Shown here: in pieces, positions 4,737 through 10,340 of the stretch
Layout of the letters: every line of letters starts with the position of its first letter
Position numbering within the stretch: position 1 is the stretch's first letter
NCBI GenBank assembly: GCA_017416885.1
Contig: JAFQAM010000006.1
Span: forward strand, 1-10,340
DNA length: 10,340 nucleotides
From: Clostridia bacterium
GTDB taxonomy: Bacteria; Bacillota; Clostridia; Oscillospirales; CAG-272
Direction: 5' to 3'
Position numbers and translations under genes: made by a program
The notes under the pieces: model-generated
Told to the model about the DNA's origin: nothing
What the model saw: the letters and a program-made list of their open reading frames with translations, nothing else
Databases searched by the model: none

Positions 4737-5495
4737 TTAGTCAACCTTTGTCAAAAGAATTATTCCGTTTGAGGTAACTGCTATACTGTGCTCATAGTGA
4801 GCTGATAGCTTACCGTCAGCGGTAACGACGGTCCAACCGTTGTTTAATGTTCTTACATGGTGTGTGCCTTGATTAACCATAGGCTCAATGGCAAGAGTCA
4901 TACCGGGGTAAATTCTTACTCCTCTTCCCTTTGTGCCGTAGTTTGGTACATTGGGATCCTCGTGTAGGTTTGCGCCTACGCCGTGGCCTGTAAAGTCTCT
5001 TACAACTGAATAGCCTCTTTCTTCAACATACTGTTGAATTGCAAATCCTAAATCGCCAAGGCGAGGATTTTCGGCTTCCTCAATTGCTTTAATGCCCTCG
5101 TAGAAGCATGCCTCTGTTGCTTCAATAAGCTTTCTGGCATCCTCTGAGATTTCGCCTACTGCAAATGTTCTTGCGCTGTCACCTGTAAAGCCTTTCCACT
5201 GCGCTCCGACATCTATCTTAACGATATCGCCGTTTTTGAGTATCTTGTTGTGAGAAGGAATACCGTGTATTACCTCATCATTAACACTGATGCAAGCGCT
5301 TCCGGGAAAGCCACCGTAACCAAGAAATGTTGGCTTTGCGCCATTTTTCTTGATGTAACGGCAGATTTTCTCGTCTATTTCCTTTGTGGTTACGCCTTCA
5401 TGAATCATTTCCTTTGCAACGAGAAGCGCCTCACCGGTAATCTTACCGGCTATCTTCATAATCTCAATTTGCTCAGGTGTTTTTAACTGAATCAT
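4737..5495 (-). CDS. map: Methionine aminopeptidase, type I
   Basis: This 252-residue cytoplasmic metalloprotease removes the initiator methionine from new proteins after deformylation. The pita-bread fold ligands are present: D95 (VKIDVG), D106 (FTGDSA), H171 (TGHGVG), E204 (AIEPM) and E235 (HYEHS), along with the catalytic histidines H77 (IHGIP) and H178. There is no N-terminal SH3-binding or zinc-finger extension. The start lies 2 bases after the adk stop, and no good Shine-Dalgarno sequence stands at the normal distance (only GAGGG about 15 bases back). Translation therefore probably depends on ribosomes finishing adk. The gene is in the usual secY-adk-map order. Confidence 0.98.
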   Translation of the reverse strand: MIQLKTPEQIEIMKIAGKITGEALLVAKEMIHEGVTTKEIDEKICRYIKKNGAKPTFLGYGGFPGSACISVNDEVIHGIPSHNKILKNGDIVKIDVGAQWKGFTGDSARTFAVGEISEDARKLIEATEACFYEGIKAIEEAENPRLGDLGFAIQQYVEERGYSVVRDFTGHGVGANLHEDPNVPNYGTKGRGVRIYPGMTLAIEPMVNQGTHHVRTLNNGWTVVTADGKLSAHYEHSIAVTSNGIILLTKVD

Positions 5496-5497
5496 AC

Positions 5498-6148
5498 TTA
5501 TTTAACTGAGCCCTCGATTGCGCCTAAGGTAAGTGCGGTTGTGTCCTCAACCTTTTCTTGACCTTCAACTAAAACAAGTACGCCCTTTTTACCATAGAAA
5601 TCCTTGAGTGGCTCTGTTTGGTTGTGATACACATTAAGTCTATCAAGTACAACCTCCGGAGCATCATCCTTACGAATGGAAAGTGTTTCACCGCATTTAT
5701 CGCAGGTTGTTCCATCCTTGGAAGGATTATAAACAATATGGTATGTTGCACCGCATTTTGCGCAAGATCTTCTTCCGCTCATACGCTCAACAATTTTTTC
5801 ATCAGGAACCTCGATGCTGACAACACAGTTGATTTCAACGCCCATCTTGTCAAGCGCCTCAGCCTGAGGAACAGTTCTTGGGAAGCCGTCAAGGATGAAG
5901 CCGTTTTGGCAGTCATCCTTTGCAAGTCTTTCACCGATAATGCCGATTACTACCTCATCAGGTACTAATTTGCCGTTTTCAGCGAATGCCTTTGCTTGAA
6001 GTCCCATTTCTGTATTATTTTTTATAGCCTCTCTAATCATTACGCCTGTTGAGATAGTAGGAATACCGTACTTCTCGGCAACAATGTCAGATTGTGTTCC
6101 CTTGCCTGCGCCAGGCGCGCCAAGGAATATAAGCTTAAGATTTTTCAT
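5498..6148 (-). CDS. adk: Adenylate kinase, zinc-containing long-lid form
   Basis: The 216-residue enzyme interconverts ATP plus AMP with two ADP, setting the cellular energy charge. The P-loop GAPGAGKGT is at 10-18, the AMP-binding segment ISTGVMIR at 32-39, DGFPRT at 87-92, and the lid contains four cysteines (C129, C132, C149, C152) that bind structural zinc as in Gram-positive enzymes. One deviation is Val36 where STGD is common in the STG motif; the nearby Arg39 is retained, so activity is expected. AAAGGAG precedes the start. Its place between secY and map is conserved across Bacillota. Confidence 0.98.
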   Translation of the reverse strand: MKNLKLIFLGAPGAGKGTQSDIVAEKYGIPTISTGVMIREAIKNNTEMGLQAKAFAENGKLVPDEVVIGIIGERLAKDDCQNGFILDGFPRTVPQAEALDKMGVEINCVVSIEVPDEKIVERMSGRRSCAKCGATYHIVYNPSKDGTTCDKCGETLSIRKDDAPEVVLDRLNVYHNQTEPLKDFYGKKGVLVLVEGQEKVEDTTALTLGAIEGSVK

Positions 6149-6164
6149 ACTCTTACTCCTTTAA

Positions 6165-7505
6165 TTATTCAAGGAAGCCTTTATAGTGACGCATTGACAT
6201 CTGAGTTTCGATTTCCTTAACTGTTTCAAGAATAACGCCAACTACGATGATTACAGAGCTTCCTGCAAATACGAAGTCCTGAATCATAAAGCTTGTTGTA
6301 AAGAGGTTAACGATATACTGAATAAGTGTTGGAACAACCGCTACTACTGAAAGAGCAAGTGCGCCAATGAGTGTGATTCTTGATAAAACATTTTTAATAA
6401 AGTCGGATGTTGGCTTACCCGGACGAATACCAGGGATTGAGCCGCCGTTCTTTTGTAGGTTGTTTGATACTTCAACAGGGTTGAATGAAATTGCAACATA
6501 GAAGTAAGCAAACGCTACGATTAATACAAAGTTAACGATAATGTATGGTACTGTGATTGATGAGCAGTATTGAACAAACTTTGCAAACCAGCTCTCGCTC
6601 TTAGCCTGTACGAACATATTTACGATTTGTGGAATGTTCATAATGGATGAAGCGAAGATGATTGGCATAACGCCTGTCATATTAAGCTTGATTGGAAGAT
6701 TTGTGTTCTGACCGCCGTACATCTTTCTACCAACAACCTTCTTTGCATACTGTACAGGGATTCTTCTTTCACTGTCTGTAATGAAGATAATGAACCAGAG
6801 TAAGAATAACATAAAGAGGCAAGCACATACTGTGTAGATTGTACCGCCAATTGGCTTGCTCTTAATCATATTTACAATCTCGATTACAACTGTTGGGAAG
6901 CGTGATACGATGTTTGCAAAAAGGATGAGTGAAATACCGTTACCGATGCCGTACTCGTTGATTTTCTCAGCAAGCCACATAACAAGTGAAGAACCTGCGC
7001 AGTAGCAAGCGATGATAACAACTGCATAGAAGAAGCCCTTTTCAATTACTGCGCCCATGCTATTTAAGTACACATAATAACCGATTGAGGTGATTAATGC
7101 GATACCGATTGTAACATATCTTGTAATTGAGTTGATTTTCTTCTTACCGTCCTCTGTTCTTGACATTCTTTCAAGAGCAGGGATAGCTACAGCTAAAAGC
7201 TGCATAACGATTGATGAAGTAATGTAAGGTGATACACCGAGAGCAAAAAGTGTTGCCTGTGCGAATGCGTTACCTGACATAATACTTAAAATACCAATAT
7301 CCTTTGCTGAGGTCAACTGACCTGTAAGGTATTGTAATAAAAGTGACATATCACTTGATACAACAGCACCTTCAAGATTTGCAAATCCGATGAATGGAAC
7401 TGTGATACATGCGCCAACTCTGTACACTAAAAGAATTAATAGTGTGAAGATGATTTTCTTCTTTAAGTCAGCAATTTTCCAAGCGTTAGCTAAGGTTTTA
7501 AACAT
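6165..7505 (-). CDS. secY: Protein translocase subunit SecY
   Basis: The 446-residue SecY is the membrane channel of the Sec translocon, through which secreted and membrane proteins pass with SecE/SecG and SecA. Ten hydrophobic segments can be traced, starting at about residues 18-37. Diagnostic motifs are GVSPYITSSIVMQLL (about 90-104), EYGIGNGISLILFANIVSR (about 184-202), the cytoplasmic SERRIPVQYAKK loop (about 245-256), NPVEVSNNLQKNGGSIPGIR (about 342-361) and the C-terminal MRHYKGFL. The start lies 2 bases after the rplO stop. Its ribosome binding site GAGGTGA is formed by the last sense codons of rplO, which couples the two genes. The protein is full length with no sign of damage. Confidence 0.98.
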   Translation of the reverse strand: MFKTLANAWKIADLKKKIIFTLLILLVYRVGACITVPFIGFANLEGAVVSSDMSLLLQYLTGQLTSAKDIGILSIMSGNAFAQATLFALGVSPYITSSIVMQLLAVAIPALERMSRTEDGKKKINSITRYVTIGIALITSIGYYVYLNSMGAVIEKGFFYAVVIIACYCAGSSLVMWLAEKINEYGIGNGISLILFANIVSRFPTVVIEIVNMIKSKPIGGTIYTVCACLFMLFLLWFIIFITDSERRIPVQYAKKVVGRKMYGGQNTNLPIKLNMTGVMPIIFASSIMNIPQIVNMFVQAKSESWFAKFVQYCSSITVPYIIVNFVLIVAFAYFYVAISFNPVEVSNNLQKNGGSIPGIRPGKPTSDFIKNVLSRITLIGALALSVVAVVPTLIQYIVNLFTTSFMIQDFVFAGSSVIIVVGVILETVKEIETQMSMRHYKGFLE

Positions 7506-7507
7506 AA

Positions 7508-7948
7508 TTATTTCACCTCAGCTTTTCCGCCTGCTGCCTCAATCTTCGCCTTTGCTGTTTCGGTGAAGATCTTAGCCTCAACGGTTAAAGCCTTTTTAAG
7601 CTCGCCGTTGCCAAGCACCTTTAATCCATCGTTTTCCTTACGGATCATACCGCAGTTAACGAGGGTTTCGAGAGTTACTGTAGCGCCGTTTTCAAACTTG
7701 TTGAGTTCACTAACATTGATTGTTGAGTAAACCTTTGCAAATTTATTATTGAAACCTCTCTTTGGAAGTTTTCTATATAATGGGAGCTGACCGCCCTCAA
7801 AGCCAGGTCTTACACCACCGCCTGAACGAGCGTTTTGTCCCTTGTGTCCTTTTCCGGCTGTTTTGCCGTTACCAGAGCCAGTACCTCTACCTTTACGCCA
7901 TGCCGGTTTAACTGAACCAGCTGCTGGGGAAAGTTCATGGAGCTTCAT
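7508..7948 (-). CDS. rplO: Large-subunit ribosomal protein uL15
   Basis: The 146-residue uL15 is a late-assembling 50S protein with a long basic extension threading into 23S rRNA. The N-terminus MKLHELSPAAGSVKPAWRKG, the glycine-rich run GRGTGSGNGKTAGKGHKGQN, and GGVRPGFEGGQLPLYRKLPK are hallmark segments; the globular C-terminal half follows from about residue 70. A strong AAGGAGG site precedes the ATG. Its final codons GAG GTG AAA provide the Shine-Dalgarno sequence for secY. Confidence 0.98.
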   Translation of the reverse strand: MKLHELSPAAGSVKPAWRKGRGTGSGNGKTAGKGHKGQNARSGGGVRPGFEGGQLPLYRKLPKRGFNNKFAKVYSTINVSELNKFENGATVTLETLVNCGMIRKENDGLKVLGNGELKKALTVEAKIFTETAKAKIEAAGGKAEVK

Positions 7949-7998
7949 ATTTTTTCCTCCTTCTTAATTATAATTAATTTTTCGTTGATTGTTTTAGA

Positions 7999-8178
7999 TT
8001 AGATGTTTTCTACCTTTACTAAGTGAGCAAGAACCTTTACCTTACCTGCAATAACCTTGTCATCTGCGTGAACAACGCTCTTGCCGATTTTTGTAAGACC
8101 AAGTGACTTTGCTGTTGCCTTTTGGTTTGGAGTGCAACCGATTAAGCTTTTAATAAGTGTTACCTTTACATTTGCCAT
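7999..8178 (-). CDS. rpmD: Large-subunit ribosomal protein uL30
   Basis: This 59-codon gene encodes a protein starting MANVKVTLIKSLIGCTPNQK and ending in HLVKVENI, the compact bacterial uL30 of the 50S subunit. ATAGGAGGAAT stands before the ATG. It lies 16 bases after rpsE and 50 bases before rplO, the invariant rpsE-rpmD-rplO order of the spc operon. Length and position leave little doubt. Confidence 0.96.
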   Translation of the reverse strand: MANVKVTLIKSLIGCTPNQKATAKSLGLTKIGKSVVHADDKVIAGKVKVLAHLVKVENI

Positions 8179-8194
8179 TGTCGAATTCCTCCTA

Positions 8195-8698
8195 TTAACC
8201 TAAAACCTTGTCAGCTTCGATTCCACGAATCTTAGCTACTTCTTCAACGCTACGGAGTTCCTTCAAGCCCTCAAATGTAGCCTTAACTACATTTGTTGTG
8301 TTGTTTGAACGAAGACTCTTTGCTCTGATGTTTTTGATACCTGCAAGCTCAAGAACAGCACGAACTGTCTTACCTGCGATAATACCTGTACCAAGAGGAG
8401 CCGGCTTAAGAAGTACAGAGCCTGCACCGAACTTGCCGAGAACCTCGTGTGGAATTGTTGTATCCTTTAAGGATACTGTAATCATATTTTTCTTAGCATC
8501 CTCAATTCCCTTGCGAATTGCATCCGGAACCTCGGCTGCTTTACCGAGACCGTAACCAACATGACCGTTACCGTCACCTACAACCATAAGAGCTGTAAAA
8601 CGAGCGATACGACCACCCTTAACTGTCTTTGATACACGGTTGAGTGCGACCATTCTCTCTTGAAGATCAAGAGTTGAAGCGTCTATCTTTGTAACCAT
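8195..8698 (-). CDS. rpsE: Small-subunit ribosomal protein uS5
   Basis: The 167-residue uS5 helps form the mRNA entry channel and affects decoding accuracy. The N-terminal double-stranded-RNA-binding fold includes VSKTVKGGRIARFTALMVVG (about 22-41) and GHVGYGLGKAAEVPDAIRKG. The C-terminal half has LLKPAPLGTGIIAGKTVRAV and the NIRAKSLRSNN segment. AAGGAG precedes the start at 8698. The gap from rplR is 54 bases and holds only a weak AT-rich hairpin (8712-8729). Confidence 0.98.
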   Translation of the reverse strand: MVTKIDASTLDLQERMVALNRVSKTVKGGRIARFTALMVVGDGNGHVGYGLGKAAEVPDAIRKGIEDAKKNMITVSLKDTTIPHEVLGKFGAGSVLLKPAPLGTGIIAGKTVRAVLELAGIKNIRAKSLRSNNTTNVVKATFEGLKELRSVEEVAKIRGIEADKVLG

Positions 8699-8752
8699 TT
8701 TAATTCTCCTTGTTTAATTTTATTTAAACGAGCGTACAAACCTGAGACTGAA

Positions 8753-9112
8753 TTAGAACTTAAGTCCGCCTTCTCTTGCACCTTGGGCAAGCTCAGATAC
8801 GCGTCCGTGATATACAAAACCGCCACGGTCAAATACTACTGTGTCGATTCCCTTAGCGAGTGCTTTTTCAGCAACCATAAGGCCTACCTTCTTAGCAGCC
8901 TCCTTGTTGCTACCGATACCCTCAAAACCAGCCTCCATTGTAGAAGCGGAAACGAGTGTTACACCTGCCTCATCATCGATGATTTGGCATGAGATATTCT
9001 TATTTGAACGGAAAACGCAAAGACGAGGACGAAGAGCTGTTCCGGAAATCTTTCCACGAACTCTTGCATGTCTCTTAAGGCGTTGTGCGTTGCTATCTTT
9101 TCTTGATACCAT
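8753..9112 (-). CDS. rplR: Large-subunit ribosomal protein uL18
   Basis: The 119-residue uL18 binds 5S rRNA with uL5 in the central protuberance. Recognisable segments are RLKRHARVRGKISGTALRPR near the N-terminus, LCVFRSNKNISCQIIDDEAG, and the C-terminal DTVVFDRGGFVYHGRVSELA followed by AREGGLKF. AAAGGAG precedes the ATG, and the gap from rplF is 18 bases. Confidence 0.98.
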   Translation of the reverse strand: MVSRKDSNAQRLKRHARVRGKISGTALRPRLCVFRSNKNISCQIIDDEAGVTLVSASTMEAGFEGIGSNKEAAKKVGLMVAEKALAKGIDTVVFDRGGFVYHGRVSELAQGAREGGLKF

Positions 9113-9130
9113 CTTTTTCCTCTCCTTTCA

Positions 9131-9673
9131 TTATTTGCCGGTCTTACCGGATTTACGACGAATCTTTTCGCCTGCGTAAGCGATACCCTTACCCTTATAT
9201 GGTTCAGGAGCTCTCTTTGAACGAACAAATGCTGCTGTTTCACCAACAACCTGCTTATCAATACCCTTGATGATAATTGTGTTAGCGTCTGGTGTTTCGA
9301 ATAAAATTCCTTCCGGAGCGTCAATAATTACCGGGTGAGAATAACCTAATGTAAGGTTAAGCGCCTTGCCCTGCATTGCAACTCTGTAACCAACACCTGT
9401 AACTACGAGCTTCTTTGAGTAGCCCTCTGTTACACCTACTACCATGTTGTTGATAAGTGTTCTTGTTAAGCCGTGAAGCGCACGGTCTGCTTTGTCGTCG
9501 CTTGAACGAGTAACATTGATTACATTACCCTCTTGAGCAACTGTGATTTTATTGTGATAGTTATATGTTAATGTACCCTTAGGACCCTTTACGGAAACTA
9601 CGCAGTTTGCTGCATCGATAGATACGCTTACGCCTGCAGGAACATTAATTGGTTGTCTTCCTATTCTTGACAT
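9131..9673 (-). CDS. rplF: Large-subunit ribosomal protein uL6
   Basis: The 180-residue uL6 lies near the factor-binding site of the 50S subunit and is made of two similar domains. The start MSRIGRQPINVPAGVSVSID, the VKGPKGTL turn, the TGVGYRVAMQGKALNLTLGY segment opening the second domain, and the ending RAPEPYKGKGIAYAGEKIRR are typical. CGGAGG precedes the ATG; the gap from rpsH is 18 bases. Confidence 0.98.
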   Translation of the reverse strand: MSRIGRQPINVPAGVSVSIDAANCVVSVKGPKGTLTYNYHNKITVAQEGNVINVTRSSDDKADRALHGLTRTLINNMVVGVTEGYSKKLVVTGVGYRVAMQGKALNLTLGYSHPVIIDAPEGILFETPDANTIIIKGIDKQVVGETAAFVRSKRAPEPYKGKGIAYAGEKIRRKSGKTGK

Positions 9674-9691
9674 AATCTTATCCTCCGTAAA

Positions 9692-10090
9692 TTACCAAAC
9701 AAATGCAAGGACTTCGCCGCCAACATTTTCGCGTCTTGCCTTCTTGTCTGTCATAATGCCCTTTGAAGTAGAAACGATTGCGATACCGAGGCCGTTCATA
9801 ACCTTTGGCATATCCTCGCAATTTGAGTAGATACGTAGACCTGGCTTAGATACTCTCTTAATGCCACGGATTGCTCTTACCTTACCCTGTTCGTACTTAA
9901 GTGTAACTCTGATAACGCCCTGTTTGCCGTCCTCAATAACGGAAACTGCCTTAATGTAGCCTTCTTCAAGAAGAATGTCAGCTATTGCTTTTTTCATGTT
10001 TGAAGCAGGAATGTCAACAGTTTCATGCTTTGCATTGCTTGCGTTTCTGATTCTGGTGAGCATATCTGCAATAACGTCTGATATTTGCAT
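9692..10090 (-). CDS. rpsH: Small-subunit ribosomal protein uS8
   Basis: The 132-residue uS8 binds 16S rRNA helix 21 and organises the 30S central domain. The start MQISDVIADMLTRIRNA, the RVSKPGLRIY segment and the ending STSKGIMTDKKARRENVGGE plus VLAFVW are diagnostic. TAGGAGG stands 7 bases before the ATG. In E. coli S8 represses the spc operon by binding mRNA near rplE. Here rpsH follows rpsN after an unusually long 191-base gap with several hairpins, so a local control site is possible (inference). Confidence 0.98.
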   Translation of the reverse strand: MQISDVIADMLTRIRNASNAKHETVDIPASNMKKAIADILLEEGYIKAVSVIEDGKQGVIRVTLKYEQGKVRAIRGIKRVSKPGLRIYSNCEDMPKVMNGLGIAIVSTSKGIMTDKKARRENVGGEVLAFVW

Positions 10091-10281
10091 TTTATTTTCC
10101 TCCTATATATGCAAGTAACCAAGCTTGCTGCCACCATTTTGGTGGCCGCTACATCGGTGGGTAAGCTATGCTTCCTTCCGATTAGATTGGAGTGAATACT
10201 GTGTATTCTTTTTACTAGTTTTAAATTTTATTTTTAGCGTACCTTAGCACCTTGACTAAGCGATGCTCTTTCGAGCAAGTC
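10091..10281 (-). promoter_or_regulatory. Structured leader-like gap between rpsN and rpsH
   Basis: This 191-base gap contains, in transcript order, TGCTC-GAAA-GAGCA (10277-10264), a CTTAG/CTAAG hairpin (10260-10243), an A-rich stretch, GAATAC-ACA-GTATTC (10208-10194), and GCCACCA-AAA-TGGTGGC (10146-10130). The GGTGG of the last hairpin could instead pair with CCACC at 10160-10156, supported by an AGCTT/AAGCT contact (10167-10163 with 10126-10122), giving two exclusive folds just before the rpsH ribosome binding site. No hairpin has a terminator T run, and no clear promoter was found. Confidence 0.4.
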
Positions 10282-10340
10282 TTACCAGCTTGCTTTCTTT
10301 ACGCCTGGAATTTGTCCGCTGTAAGCGAGTTCACGGAAGC
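10282..10340 (-). CDS. rpsN: Small-subunit ribosomal protein uS14, zinc type, C-terminal end only
   Basis: The last 18 complete codons read FRELAYSGQIPGVKKASW and then TAA. This is the conserved C-terminus of the short zinc-binding S14 (about 61 residues in full), which follows the second zinc-ligand pair; the partial codon ending in GC at the edge fits the last cysteine. The rest of the gene lies beyond the right edge. Its place ahead of rpsH is the standard spc order. Confidence 0.93.
   Translation of the reverse strand, partial: FRELAYSGQIPGVKKASW

Overview
The window is a ribosomal-protein and housekeeping cluster from a low-to-moderate-GC Gram-positive bacterium. It most likely belongs to the class Clostridia, perhaps near Ruminococcus/Oscillospiraceae, but that finer placement is inference and no species is claimed. 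The evidence is the gene order, strong AGGAGG-type ribosome binding sites, zinc-binding forms of S4, S14, L36 and adenylate kinase, a 114-residue L17, and TAA as the stop codon of all 18 genes whose ends are visible.

Layout. Bases 1-626 (+ strand) hold the 3' part of a phosphofructokinase gene, followed by its own terminator at 663-690. Everything from 10340 down to 1276 is one co-oriented minus-strand cluster, the distal spc operon running into the alpha operon: rpsN (partial), rpsH, rplF, rplR, rpsE, rpmD, rplO, secY, adk, map, infA, rpmJ, rpsM, rpsK, rpsD, rpoA, rplQ. A terminator at 1236-1267 ends it. The two transcription units converge on a roughly 460-base gene-free stretch (776-1235).

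The genes encode ribosomal subunit proteins, an initiation factor (IF-1), the alpha subunit of RNA polymerase, the protein translocation channel SecY, adenylate kinase, and the aminopeptidase that trims new N-termini. Together they form the core growth-related translation, transcription and secretion set. Most gaps are short, and each internal gene except map has a clear Shine-Dalgarno sequence. Compared with the usual Bacillota arrangement, the small KOW-domain gene often found between map and infA is absent, and so are the ecfA/ecfT/truA genes often found after rplQ.

The coding content is ordinary; the unusual signals are in the gaps. (1) The 776-1235 stretch is a mosaic of short palindromes with three-base loops, repeated TCGATAT linkers, two ~90-base composite units with swapped middles, and a CCTAYAT heptad tandem repeat. 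(2) The rpsD-rpoA gap can fold into a compact three-way-junction RNA (2725-2794) that embeds an apparently unused, near-perfect Shine-Dalgarno sequence, and pieces of this gap recur in the downstream intergenic mosaic. (3) The rpsN-rpsH gap (191 bases) and the map-infA gap (137 bases) carry paired hairpins that could be ribosomal-protein leader elements. All structures were found by eye and remain to be tested by covariation and genome-wide repeat counts.
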